A stretch of DNA of 64,000 bases from an uncultured Litoreibacter sp. (GTDB lineage: Bacteria > Pseudomonadota > Alphaproteobacteria > Rhodobacterales > Rhodobacteraceae). Made by a program: the position numbers and the translations under genes. Below the pieces are notes generated by a model. That model was not told the DNA's origin. It worked only from the letters and a program-made list of their open reading frames with translations, and did not search any database. Numbering within the stretch: position 1 is the stretch's first letter; the number at the start of each line of letters is the position of its first letter. This document shows, piece after piece, positions 26,308-33,855 of this stretch. Where the stretch lies: contig CANLVO010000001.1 in the NCBI GenBank assembly GCA_947494645.1, positions 930,001 through 994,000 of the forward strand. The letters are read 5' to 3'.

Positions 26308-26721
26308 ATGGCACAAGACAGATTTGAAGAGATTGTCGAGACGTTCGAGTTCCTCGACGATTGGGAGGATCGCTACCGCGAGGTGATTGATCTGGGCAAG
26401 GCGATGCCGCCTTTGGACGACGCGCTGAAAGTGCCTGCCACCAAGGTCGACGGGTGCGCCAGCCAGGTTTGGCTGCACCCGACCATCGAGGGCGAGGTCT
26501 TCACGTTCGAAGGCGAAAGCGATGCGATGATCGTGCGTGGATTGATTGCGGTGCTGCACGCGCTCTATTCCGGACTGAGCCTGTCTGAAGTCGTCAAAGT
26601 GGATGCAGGCGCGGAGATGGCGCGGTTGGGCCTCAACGATCACCTGTCTGCGCAGCGGTCGAACGGATTACGGGCGATGGTTGAGCGGATCCGCAGCGTG
26701 GCGAACGCGGCGCTCAGCTAA
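26308..26721 (+). CDS. sufE: SufE cysteine desulfurase activator
   Basis: 137 residues from ATG at 26308. Cys50 in KVDGCASQVWL is the sulfur-accepting residue that takes persulfide from SufS. FEFLDDWEDRYREVIDLGK at the start and the ALYSGLSLSEVV region are family blocks. The rest of the suf operon is not in the window, so sufE is detached here, as is frequent in roseobacters. A repeat element follows the stop. Confidence 0.93.
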   Translation: MAQDRFEEIVETFEFLDDWEDRYREVIDLGKAMPPLDDALKVPATKVDGCASQVWLHPTIEGEVFTFEGESDAMIVRGLIAVLHALYSGLSLSEVVKVDAGAEMARLGLNDHLSAQRSNGLRAMVERIRSVANAALS

Positions 26722-26730
26722 AAGCGGCCC

Positions 26731-26760
26731 TTCGGGGAGGATATTTGTGAACATGGGAAG
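26731..26760 (+). repeat. intergenic repeat, GAACATGGGAAG family (copy A)
   Basis: Ends GGATATTTGTGAACATGGGAAG after a GGCCCTTCGGGG hairpin-like stretch. The same tail occurs at 32811-32833 and 62210-62232. It lies between sufE and the convergent DUF1638 gene and probably terminates one of them. Confidence 0.6.
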
Positions 26761-26770
26761 TCTTGTGGAC

Positions 26771-27400
26771 TTACAGACTGGCCAAGGATGTTTCCAAGTC
26801 GCCATAGCCGGTAAAGCGGTACTCATAGGCGAGACCTAGTTTTTCGGCGCAGTCACGGGCCTTGGCCTCGAGGTCGGGATCTTTTGTTTGGGCTTGGTAA
26901 ACCAGCTTTTCGTAGTGTTCGAAATACATGTCGCGTAGCTGGGGGTGGCGGTCGAGGCCCAGAGGTTTGGTCACAAACGCATCAAACTGCCTGACCAGGA
27001 AGTCGGTGAGGTAGAAGGCGGTGATCTCGTCGCGCGCCTCAAAGGCGTCATTGCCCTCGAAGAAGCTGTAGCAATGCGGGCCCTCGACCATTTTCACGCC
27101 CATCTCTGCGCAGGCCGCTTGTAGCAGACCCCCGGTGCCGCAATCGGCGTAAACGACGAAAATTTCGTCATAGTTCTGGCGATGCTTGGCTACGGCCTCG
27201 CGGACGGCCGGCACAATTTTGTCCGGCGTATTGTGGTAGATGGCAGGCAGGCAGGCCAGCACCATATGCTCCCAGCCATTGGCTTTTTGCACCGCAATGA
27301 TCTCGCGCGCCAATGCTCCGCAGGCCAAAAGCAAGATGCGGCCTGTGCCCTGCGCTTCCAGCCCGCTTTGGGTGAGCTGGGTGTCGTCAGGTGTCGTCAC
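26771..27400 (-). CDS. DUF1638 protein
   Basis: 209 residues. DUF1638 core: ILLLACGALAREI near residue 23, CLPAIYHNTPDKI near 49, VVYADCGTGGLL near 83 and VEGPHCYSFFEG near 105. The conserved cysteines and acidic residues hint at a metal or corrinoid site, but no activity is established to my knowledge. It is in the same leftward group as the corrinoid protein and close to the homocysteine methyltransferase, the usual company of this family in roseobacters, so a role in B12-dependent methyl transfer is likely. Confidence 0.85.
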   Translation of the reverse strand: MTTPDDTQLTQSGLEAQGTGRILLLACGALAREIIAVQKANGWEHMVLACLPAIYHNTPDKIVPAVREAVAKHRQNYDEIFVVYADCGTGGLLQAACAEMGVKMVEGPHCYSFFEGNDAFEARDEITAFYLTDFLVRQFDAFVTKPLGLDRHPQLRDMYFEHYEKLVYQAQTKDPDLEAKARDCAEKLGLAYEYRFTGYGDLETSLASL

Positions 27401-27578
27401 GGTTCAGCCTCTTGTGAAGCGCACGGATCACGAGCCCGGCCAACATGGCCAATGGCAGGATCACCGGGATGCCCATGCTGGCCTGTCCTTGAGGTTGCAA
27501 CTGGGCAAACAGAAACACAGTGAGCGCCGCAGCGATCAGCACGTAGCACAGGATGAGGGCGAGGCGGGTAAACGGCAC
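27387..27578 (-). CDS. 63-residue two-helix membrane protein
   Basis: Starts at GTG 27578 with AAAGGGAG eight bases upstream; its end overlaps the DUF1638 start by 14 bases, so it is translationally coupled. Two hydrophobic helices (LALILCYVLIAAALTVFLFA and IPVILPLAMLAGLVIRAL) are joined by QLQPQGQASMG, and the tail HKRLNRDDT is charged. The longer frame upstream is antisense to GST sequence and not plausible. No family recognised; the tight placement suggests a real gene in the methionine group. Confidence 0.6.
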   Translation of the reverse strand: MPFTRLALILCYVLIAAALTVFLFAQLQPQGQASMGIPVILPLAMLAGLVIRALHKRLNRDDT

Positions 27579-27600
27579 GAGTGGGGCTCCCTTTCGGGGT

Positions 27601-28221
27601 TCAGGTATGCAGTTCCAGCGCAGATGCAACCGCTGGACGCTTTGACATACGATCCCGAAATGCGGACAGGGCTGGGAATTGAGCCATGTCGACACCGTCG
27701 CCTTCCAGCCAGCGGGATACGGTGAAGAGGTAGATGTCGGCGGTGGAATAACGTTCGCCCAGCACATAGGGGCCAGCGAGGTAGTCCAGCTCGATCAGGG
27801 CTGCATTGTCGGTCATGTTGGCAGGAACTTTTGCTTTCATGGCCGGATAGGTGGCGGGGTCGTCAGACCAACGGTGGCCACGCATTTTGTGGGCGTGGTT
27901 GATGTGAGCCGTGGCCGCTAGGAAAAGATGGACTTCGGCGACTTTTGCCCGCTCCCAGACAGTCTCAGGCATGAGATGCGCATCGGGAAAGGTCTCTGCG
28001 AGGTAGCCAAGGATGGCGGAGGTCTCAGTCAGGATACCGTCTGGCGTCTCTAACGCAGGCACCCTGCCTTTGGGATTGACCCCAAGATAGTCGGGCTTGC
28101 TTTGAGCGCCGGAGGCGAAATCGACCCAGACCAGCTCGTAATCCGCCCCAACCTCATTCAAGGCAATGTGCACCGCCAATGCAACGGTGCCCTTGGACAG
28201 ATGCAGTCTGTAAGTGGCCAT
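27601..28221 (-). CDS. glutathione S-transferase family protein
   Basis: 206 residues from ATG at 28221 (MATYRLHLSKGT). The N-terminal thioredoxin-like domain carries NPKGRVPALETPDG and the glutathione-binding TETSAILGYLAE; an all-helical C-terminal domain follows with the YSTADIYLFTV N-capping region. Ser9 near the start may be the catalytic residue, as in beta/theta-type bacterial GSTs. Located between the corrinoid gene and the small membrane protein on the same strand. Substrate unknown. Confidence 0.88.
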   Translation of the reverse strand: MATYRLHLSKGTVALAVHIALNEVGADYELVWVDFASGAQSKPDYLGVNPKGRVPALETPDGILTETSAILGYLAETFPDAHLMPETVWERAKVAEVHLFLAATAHINHAHKMRGHRWSDDPATYPAMKAKVPANMTDNAALIELDYLAGPYVLGERYSTADIYLFTVSRWLEGDGVDMAQFPALSAFRDRMSKRPAVASALELHT

Positions 28222-28261
28222 TTGGGCGGGTCCTTTCTTAGGTCGCCGCGTCGAAAAAGGC

Positions 28262-28966
28262 TTATCCTGCAGCGAGTTGGTTATGTTTGCGGGCCATGAA
28301 TTCCTTGGCTGTCTCAACCGCGACAGCGGCGTCCCGGCAATAGGCGTCAGCACCGATGGCCTTGCCAAATTCTTCATTCAGCGGCGCGCCGCCGACCAGC
28401 ACGGTGTAGTCATCGCGACGGCCTTTCTCGACAAGGCTGTCGATGACCACTTTCATGTAAGGCATGGTGGTGGTCAACAGGGCTGACATGCCAAGGATAT
28501 CAGGCTGTTCGGCGTCCAAAGCGGCAAAGTAATCTTCTACGGAGTTGTTGATGCCGAGATCGACAATCTCGAAGCCTGCGCCTTCCATCATCATGCCGAC
28601 AAGGTTCTTGCCGATGTCGTGGATGTCGCCTTTCACGGTGCCGATCACCATCTTGCCCACCCGCGGAGCGCCGGTTTCGGCGAGGAGCGGCTTCAGGATT
28701 GCCATGCCGCCTTTCATCGCGTTGGCGGCCAGAAGTACTTCTGGAACAAAGAGAATTCCGTCCCGGAAGTCGTTGCCGACGATGGTCATACCACCGACAA
28801 GCGCTTCTGTCAGGACGCGGTAGGGCTCCCATCCGCGCTCCAGGAGGATGTCGACGCCTTCTTCGATCTCTTCTTTCAGACCGTCATACAGGTCGTCGAA
28901 CATTTGCGCGACAAGGTCCTCGTCGTTGAGTTCGCTGAGGATGATGTCGTCTTCTTGGTCTGACAT
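28262..28966 (-). CDS. corrinoid (B12-binding) protein, split methionine synthase component
   Basis: 234 residues from ATG at 28966. Residues 12-95 form the helical cap domain of methyltransferase corrinoid proteins; residues 104-225 are the Rossmann-like B12-binding domain with GDIHDIGKN (Asp114, His116, Gly119), where His116 is the lower ligand of cobalt, followed by MSALLTTTM and VGGAPLNEEF. In roseobacters such a protein, a homocysteine-methyltransferase piece and a pterin-binding piece together replace MetH, as I recall from published mutant-fitness work. The methyltransferase piece is the gene at 30274-31296. Trimethylamine-type corrinoid proteins look alike, so the assignment rests on context. 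Confidence 0.85.
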   Translation of the reverse strand: MSDQEDDIILSELNDEDLVAQMFDDLYDGLKEEIEEGVDILLERGWEPYRVLTEALVGGMTIVGNDFRDGILFVPEVLLAANAMKGGMAILKPLLAETGAPRVGKMVIGTVKGDIHDIGKNLVGMMMEGAGFEIVDLGINNSVEDYFAALDAEQPDILGMSALLTTTMPYMKVVIDSLVEKGRRDDYTVLVGGAPLNEEFGKAIGADAYCRDAAVAVETAKEFMARKHNQLAAG

Positions 28967-29067
28967 GGCGGTGCCCTTTGGATAGCGTTCGTAGGCGGAG
29001 TGTTGCGCCAACGCTCTGCCTCCGCAACGGGAATTGCGACATAGGTTAACGCAGGACCGACTTTTCC

Positions 29068-29096
29068 TTGTCGATGTTCCTGCTATGTTCTATTGT
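29068..29096 (+). promoter_or_regulatory. promoter with internal LexA box, radical SAM gene
   Basis: TTGTCG (29068-29073), a 17-base spacer, then TATTGT (29091-29096). The spacer holds GTTC-CTGCTAT-GTTC at 29076-29090, an exact alphaproteobacterial LexA site. Transcription would begin at or within a base or two of the ATG at 29103, so the message is probably leaderless. Confidence 0.7.
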
Positions 29097-29102
29097 CGCA
29101 GA

Positions 29103-30185
29103 ATGGAATTGAAACCACAGCTGGACCCACGACGCAGGCCGGGGCGCGGTGCGTCAACAAACCAGACCAACCGCTTTGAATCATTGGTAAATGTCGGCAT
29201 CGATGATGGTTGGGGCCGCGAAGAAGACTTGCCACCATTGCGCACTGAAGTGAGCGTTGAAGTGCCGCGTAAGGTGATCACGCGCAACAGCTCGCCTGAT
29301 CTGCATTTCGACCGTTCCATTAACCCTTATCGCGGATGTGAACATGGCTGTGTGTATTGCTTCGCCAGACCAAGCCACGCCTATCTGGGGATGTCTCCTG
29401 GATTGGACTTTGAAACGCGGTTGATTGCGCGGCCGGATGCGCCGGGGGTGCTGAAAAAGGAGCTGCGGGCGAAGGGGTATATGCCTCGGGTGATGGGCAT
29501 TGGGACCAACACGGACCCGTATCAACCTATTGAAAAGGATAGACAAATCATGCGCGGGCTGCTGCGCGTGTTGGCTGATCACCGTCATCCTGTGGCGATC
29601 GTTACGAAAGGCACGCTGATTGAGCGGGATCTTGATATTTTGCGGGAGATGGCGGCGGAGAATCTGGTGCGGATCGGGATCTCTGTCACCACGTTAGATG
29701 TTGATATTGCACGGAAATCGGAGCCCCGAGTGCCGTCTCCGGCGCGTAGGTTGCGGGTGATTGAGCGATTGGCTGAGGCGGGGATTGAGGTGCGGGTGAT
29801 GGCGTCGCCGCTTATTCCGGGGCTGAGCGATCATGAGTTGGAAGCGATCTTGGAGGCTGGGAAAAATGCGGGCGCGAAGGCGGCTTCGGTCATTCCGCTA
29901 AGGCTGCCACGCGAGGTCTCTGAGCTGTTTCAGGATTGGCTAGAAGAGCACTTTCCCCAAAGAAAAGAACGGGTTATGGCGCGGGTGCGGGAGATGCATG
30001 GCGGGCGGGACTATGATCCTGAGTTCGGCAAACGGATGACAGGGACCGGAACCTACGCGCAATTGTTGCAGCAAAGATACCGCAAGGCCTGCAAAAGACT
30101 GGGGCTGGCGACGAAGTTGGCTCCACTGCGTAGTGACCTGTTTCGGGTGCCCGTCGAAAAAGGCGACCAAATGTGCCTGTTTTGA
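29103..30185 (+). CDS. PA0069-family radical SAM protein (SplB-like, COG1533)
   Basis: 360 residues from ATG at 29103; the frame is open to 29034, but the promoter described above ends at this ATG. The radical SAM cluster motif is Cys79-x3-Cys83-x2-Cys86 in RGCEHGCVYCFARP, followed by TNTDPYQPIEK and TKGTLIERD, which match spore-photoproduct-lyase-like proteins of COG1533. This family is annotated as DNA repair photolyase by similarity but, to my knowledge, has no proven substrate. The LexA box makes a DNA-damage role more credible. It lies inside the methionine group on the opposite strand. Confidence 0.88.
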   Translation: MELKPQLDPRRRPGRGASTNQTNRFESLVNVGIDDGWGREEDLPPLRTEVSVEVPRKVITRNSSPDLHFDRSINPYRGCEHGCVYCFARPSHAYLGMSPGLDFETRLIARPDAPGVLKKELRAKGYMPRVMGIGTNTDPYQPIEKDRQIMRGLLRVLADHRHPVAIVTKGTLIERDLDILREMAAENLVRIGISVTTLDVDIARKSEPRVPSPARRLRVIERLAEAGIEVRVMASPLIPGLSDHELEAILEAGKNAGAKAASVIPLRLPREVSELFQDWLEEHFPQRKERVMARVREMHGGRDYDPEFGKRMTGTGTYAQLLQQRYRKACKRLGLATKLAPLRSDLFRVPVEKGDQMCLF

Positions 30186-30190
30186 GAGTT

Positions 30191-30242
30191 CTGTACAAAA
30201 CGGGGGCCCTTTCTAAGGGCCAAAACCCATTTTGTACAAAAT
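30191..30242. repeat. GTACAAA inverted element, copy 2 (cruciform-forming)
   Basis: Outer arms TGTACAAAACGGG and CCCATTTTGTACA (one mismatch) enclose an inner hairpin GGCCCTT-TCT-AAGGGCC. The right arm includes the perfect 12-base palindrome TTTTGTACAAAA. It starts a few bases after the radical SAM stop and may end transcription from both sides; an inverted relative lies at 22651-22702. Confidence 0.65.
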
Positions 30243-30273
30243 TATGCGGGTTATTTCTTAATCCATAGGTAAC

Positions 30274-31296
30274 TTAAGCGCGTGCTCGAGTGCGACGTGC
30301 GCCGCGAGAACTTGTACGGGTCCGGGTGGGGCCAGCGCCGTCCGTTCCGTCGCTCTCTGACGAGAAGCCGCCGAGCGCGGAGACGATCTGTTCGAGCGAC
30401 GGTTTCGGGCCTGAGGGACGGGTCTCTAGCGCGTCGCGCATCTGGCGCAGATGGGTGGGCGTGGTGCCGCAACATCCGCCGATGATCCGAGCCCCTGCAT
30501 CACGGGCAAGGACCGCGTAATCGGCCATCAGCTCGGGCGTACCGTCATAGTGAATATGGCCGTCATGATATTTCGGGATCCCGGCATTGCCCTTGGCGAT
30601 GACATGTTTGGGCGTCTCGCCAAATCCAAGCACGGTGCGCAACAGATCAGAGGCGCCAACGCCGCAATTGGCCCCGAACGCCAGTGGCGGGTGTTTCAGG
30701 CGGTCCATTTGAGCGGCCAGCGCTGGGGCAGTGACGCCCATCATGGTGCGCCCGGCAGTGTCAAAGCTCATCGTGCCGCACCATGGCATGCCGGAAAGCG
30801 CAATGGCCTCAGCGGCAGCTTTCATTTCTTCGGGGGCAGATATGGTCTCTACCCACAGCACATCCGCGCCGCCTGCTTTCAGACCTTCGGCTTGTTCGTG
30901 AAACATCTCGACCGCGCTGGCGTGGGACAGGGTGCCGACGGGCTCCATGATGTCGCCGGTTGGACCCATGGAGCCTGCGACGACCACGGGGCGGCCTGCC
31001 TGGTCGGCGACCTCACGGCCTATCTCGGCGGCGAGCTTGTTCAGCTCGAACACGCGGGACTGGGCTTCGTGCAATTTCAGGCGAGAGGCGTTGCCGCCAA
31101 AAGAGTTGGTCAGGAAGATGTCGGAGCCCGCATCTACAGGCCCCTGATACAGCGCTCGGATGCGGTCGGGGTGATCGGCGTTCCACAGCTCGGGCGCGTC
31201 GCCCGATTGCAGCCCCATGTTGAACAGCTCTGTGCCTGTGGCCCCATCGGCCAACAACCAGTCCTGTGTCTTCAGCAGTTTCGAGAGCGCGTCCAT
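30274..31296 (-). CDS. bmt: homocysteine S-methyltransferase domain protein ('bmt'), split MetH component
   Basis: 340 residues. The Hcy-binding barrel: LLADGATGTELFNMG at the start, VAGSMGPTGDIM near 107, and the zinc site Cys211 (GANCG) with Cys275-Cys276 (GGCCGT), all three needed to activate homocysteine. It is usually annotated betaine-homocysteine methyltransferase; in roseobacters genetic data, as I recall, assign this orthologue to the methyltransferase part of a split B12-dependent methionine synthase. The last 30 residues are rich in Arg, Thr and Ser and look unstructured. A long structured leader precedes it. Confidence 0.88.
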   Translation of the reverse strand: MDALSKLLKTQDWLLADGATGTELFNMGLQSGDAPELWNADHPDRIRALYQGPVDAGSDIFLTNSFGGNASRLKLHEAQSRVFELNKLAAEIGREVADQAGRPVVVAGSMGPTGDIMEPVGTLSHASAVEMFHEQAEGLKAGGADVLWVETISAPEEMKAAAEAIALSGMPWCGTMSFDTAGRTMMGVTAPALAAQMDRLKHPPLAFGANCGVGASDLLRTVLGFGETPKHVIAKGNAGIPKYHDGHIHYDGTPELMADYAVLARDAGARIIGGCCGTTPTHLRQMRDALETRPSGPKPSLEQIVSALGGFSSESDGTDGAGPTRTRTSSRGARRTRARA

Positions 31297-31510
31297 AGCG
31301 GGTGATCCTTTACATCATGCGCTTCAGCGCATGGCAGGGATCACCTCTTGAGGCAAATTCATAACCTGCATGATGATTATGAGGTTTGTTGGGGCCACCA
31401 TTCCCGTGGAGGCGGGAACCCCGAAGCTATGTAGGGCTTCGATCTGCGAGGTCCCCGCACCCGTTGTCACGGGCGCAGGCGTTTCGCAGGCGAAAATTAT
31501 AAAGAAATGA
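31297..31510 (-). promoter_or_regulatory. structured 5' leader of bmt, candidate riboswitch or translational switch
   Basis: The minus-strand leader has a series of hairpins: CCCGT-GACA-ACGGG, CGAAGC-CCTACATA-GCTTCG, TTCCCG-CCTCCA-CGGGAA enclosed by GGGG/CCCC, and CATAA/TTATG. Next to the gene GGTGATCC (31345-31338) pairs with GGATCACC (31308-31301), enclosing CATGCGCT-GA-AGCGCATG. The second arm contains the GGA of the only ribosome site (AAAGGA), nine bases from the ATG, so the closed form should block translation. I could not match it to SAM-II, SAM/SAH, SAH, glycine or cobalamin consensus from memory. Confidence 0.5.
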
Positions 31511-31520
31511 CCGGTAGAGC

Positions 31521-31835
31521 TTACAGCTCGGACATCACCTGAGCTTTGGCCTCAACGGTCAGCTCGGCCATTTTGGCGCGGATCGTGGCCTCGTCGACTT
31601 TGCCGTCGAGATCGTCTGAGATCTTGCGGAACACGTCTTCGTCGCCAGCTTCTTCAAAATCGGCTTTCACCACCTCTTTGGCATAGTTAGCGGCGTCATC
31701 GCCGGTTTTGCCCATCATCTCTGCCGCCCACAAACCTAGAAGCTTGTTGCGGCGGGCGCCGGCTTTGAATTGCATTTCGGCGTCATGGGCGAATTTGTTT
31801 TCAAATGCGTCTGCGCGGTCGTCAAAGCTGGCCAT
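31521..31835 (-). CDS. DUF1476 / ATP synthase inhibitor zeta subunit
   Basis: 104 residues, all helical and acidic, no signal peptide. MASFDDRADAFENKFAHD is the family opening. The zeta subunit of Paracoccus binds F1 and blocks ATP hydrolysis by inserting its N-terminal segment at a catalytic interface; this protein has the same length and pattern. It is divergent from purC and lies just upstream of the bmt leader, on the same strand. Confidence 0.9.
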   Translation of the reverse strand: MASFDDRADAFENKFAHDAEMQFKAGARRNKLLGLWAAEMMGKTGDDAANYAKEVVKADFEEAGDEDVFRKISDDLDGKVDEATIRAKMAELTVEAKAQVMSEL

Positions 31836-32021
31836 GGGTGGCTCTCCTCAAGAGGTCTGGTGTTTTCCTAGATATGGCCCCGGTTGGGATGGGGCGCAAG
31901 GGGGCGTTTGCCATCGCTTGCGGCCATAGCAGGTGTGGCGTATAGCCACGACAAGAGCTTCGGCCCGCGCGCCCGCACCGGTCCCGCGCCAGAGGCTCAG
32001 GCAGATTGGGGACCGCATTTT

Positions 32022-32783
32022 ATGGCACGTGGCAAGAAAATCTACGAAGGCAAAGCCAAGACACTTTATGAGGGCCCCGAGCCGGGCACGCTTGTGCAGT
32101 ATTTCAAAGATGACGCCACCGCGTTCAACGCCGAGAAGCGGGCCACCATTGAGGGCAAGGGCGTGCTCAACAATCGGCTGAGCGAGTTCTTCATGACCGG
32201 TCTCAGCCAGATCGGCGTGCCGAACCATTTCCTGAAGCGGCTGAACATGCGCGAGCAACTGATCCGCGCCGTCGAGATCGTGCCGCTGGAAGTGATCGTA
32301 CGCAACTACGCCGCCGGAACAATGGCGCAGCGGCTGGGCATGGAGGAGGGCACCGTGCTGCCGCGCCCGCTGGTGGAGTTCTCTTACAAGAATGACGATC
32401 TGGGCGACCCGCTTGTGCCTGAGGAATATATCATCGGCTTTGGCTGGGCGAGCCAACAGGATCTGGACGACATGATTGCGCTGGCCCTGCGGGTGAACGA
32501 CTTTCTGTCGGGCGTGATGTACGGCGTCGGCATCAAGCTGATTGATTTCAAGATTGAGATCGGGCGGCATTACGAGGGCGATTTCCAACGGCTGATCGTG
32601 GCTGACGAGATCAGTCCCGACTCGTGTCGGTTGTGGGATATCGAAACCGGCCAGAAGCTGGACAAGGATGTGTTCCGCCGCGATCTGGGCGATCTGGCGG
32701 ATGCCTACACCGAAGTGGCCCGCCGTCTGGGCGTGATGCCGCAAAACAACCCGCAGCCGGGCAAACCGCAACTGATCAACTGA
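32022..32783 (+). CDS. purC: phosphoribosylaminoimidazole-succinocarboxamide synthase
   Basis: 253 residues from ATG at 32022 ([18 protein letters not shown]); an open upstream extension is not supported. SAICAR synthetase joins CAIR and aspartate with [33 protein letters not shown] and [12 protein letters not shown] are the signature blocks. First of the purC-purS-purQ run, with a short repeat in the gap before purS. Confidence 0.97.
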   Translation: MARGKKIYEGKAKTLYEGPEPGTLVQYFKDDATAFNAEKRATIEGKGVLNNRLSEFFMTGLSQIGVPNHFLKRLNMREQLIRAVEIVPLEVIVRNYAAGTMAQRLGMEEGTVLPRPLVEFSYKNDDLGDPLVPEEYIIGFGWASQQDLDDMIALALRVNDFLSGVMYGVGIKLIDFKIEIGRHYEGDFQRLIVADEISPDSCRLWDIETGQKLDKDVFRRDLGDLADAYTEVARRLGVMPQNNPQPGKPQLIN

Positions 32784-32810
32784 CCGCGCCCCGTGTTGGG
32801 CGTTGGGATT

Positions 32811-32833
32811 TGGATATTTGAGAACATGGGAAG
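32811..32833 (+). repeat. intergenic repeat, GAACATGGGAAG family (copy B)
   Basis: GGATATTTGAGAACATGGGAAG between purC and purS, identical in tail to copies at 26731-26760 and 62172-62232. Here it lies inside a probable operon, so it is not simply a terminator. Confidence 0.55.
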
Positions 32834-32848
32834 AAGGGGCGTCGCGCT

Positions 32849-33085
32849 ATGAAAGCCAAAGTGCATGTGATGTTGAAAACCGGCGTATTGGACCCGCAAG
32901 GGGAAGCGGTGCGCCACGCGCTGGGGACGCTCGGGTTTGACGGCGTCGAGGGCGTGCGTCAGGGCAAGGTGATCGAGCTGGACCTGGCCGACGGCACCTC
33001 GGAGGCGGATGTGACCGAGATGTGCGAGAAGCTTTTGGCCAACACCGTGATCGAGCGCTACTCCATCGAGATGGTCGGCGCATGA
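32849..33085 (+). CDS. purS: FGAM synthase subunit PurS
   Basis: 78 residues; the small dimeric subunit that bridges PurL and PurQ. MKAKVHVMLKTGVLDPQGEAV and the KVIELDL strand are typical. Its last codons overlap the purQ start by four bases (ATGA). purL is not next to it in this window. Confidence 0.96.
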   Translation: MKAKVHVMLKTGVLDPQGEAVRHALGTLGFDGVEGVRQGKVIELDLADGTSEADVTEMCEKLLANTVIERYSIEMVGA

Positions 33086-33750
33086 AAGCGGGGGTTCTGA
33101 CCTTTCCCGGCTCGAACTGCGACCGGGATCTGGCGCAAGGCTTCAAGCTGGCTGGCGCCGATGTGGAGATGGTCTGGCACAAGGAGACGTCTTTGCCGTC
33201 CGGGCTGGATGTGATCGGCATTCCGGGCGGGTTCTCATTTGGCGACTACCTGCGCTGCGGCGCGATTGCCGCGCGCTCGCCGATTTGCGCCGCCGTGGTG
33301 GAATTTGCCAAGGGCGGCGGGCATGTGATCGGGATTTGCAACGGGTTTCAGGTGCTGTGCGAAACCGGGCTGTTGCCGGGTGCCTTGATGCGCAATGCCG
33401 GGCTGACATTCGTGTGCCGCCAGCAGCAGTTGGTCGTCGACAGCACCGACAGCCCCTATACCAGCGGCTTTGACAAAGGCGCGCGGATCACCGTGCCGAT
33501 TGCGCATCACGACGGGAATTACTCGGCCGATGAGGATCTGGTGGCGCGGCTGCGCGGCGAGGGTCGGGTGGCGTTTTCCTATGCGGATAACCCCAATGGC
33601 TCGGCCGGGGATATTGCGGGCGTGTTGTCGGAGAACCGCCGGGTGCTGGGCATGATGCCGCATCCCGAGCGTGCCGTGGAAGCGGCGCATGGCAACCGGG
33701 ACGGGGCTGCGGTGTTTGCCTCGCTGATGGATGCAATGGCGACAGCCTGA
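33082..33750 (+). CDS. purQ: FGAM synthase glutaminase subunit PurQ
   Basis: 222 residues from the ATG overlapping purS. Class I glutamine amidotransferase: nucleophile Cys86 in GICNGFQVL, His194 and Glu196 in MPHPERAVE, and LTFPGSNCDRD at the start. It supplies ammonia to PurL. The next gene, dctB, starts 105 bases later and is probably a separate unit. Confidence 0.97.
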   Translation: MKAGVLTFPGSNCDRDLAQGFKLAGADVEMVWHKETSLPSGLDVIGIPGGFSFGDYLRCGAIAARSPICAAVVEFAKGGGHVIGICNGFQVLCETGLLPGALMRNAGLTFVCRQQQLVVDSTDSPYTSGFDKGARITVPIAHHDGNYSADEDLVARLRGEGRVAFSYADNPNGSAGDIAGVLSENRRVLGMMPHPERAVEAAHGNRDGAAVFASLMDAMATA

Positions 33751-33855
33751 AAACGGCCTGAAAACGGGCGTAAAACCGCCGACAGGGGCGTGGCTGCCCT
33801 TAGGTTCGCGTGCGTCTTTGTTGAGGCGCAGGGCGAGACCTCGTAACGTCTACCT

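Noticed and set aside
29034-29102. Longer start for the radical SAM gene
   Set aside because: This stretch contains the promoter and LexA box; the family begins at MELKPQL.
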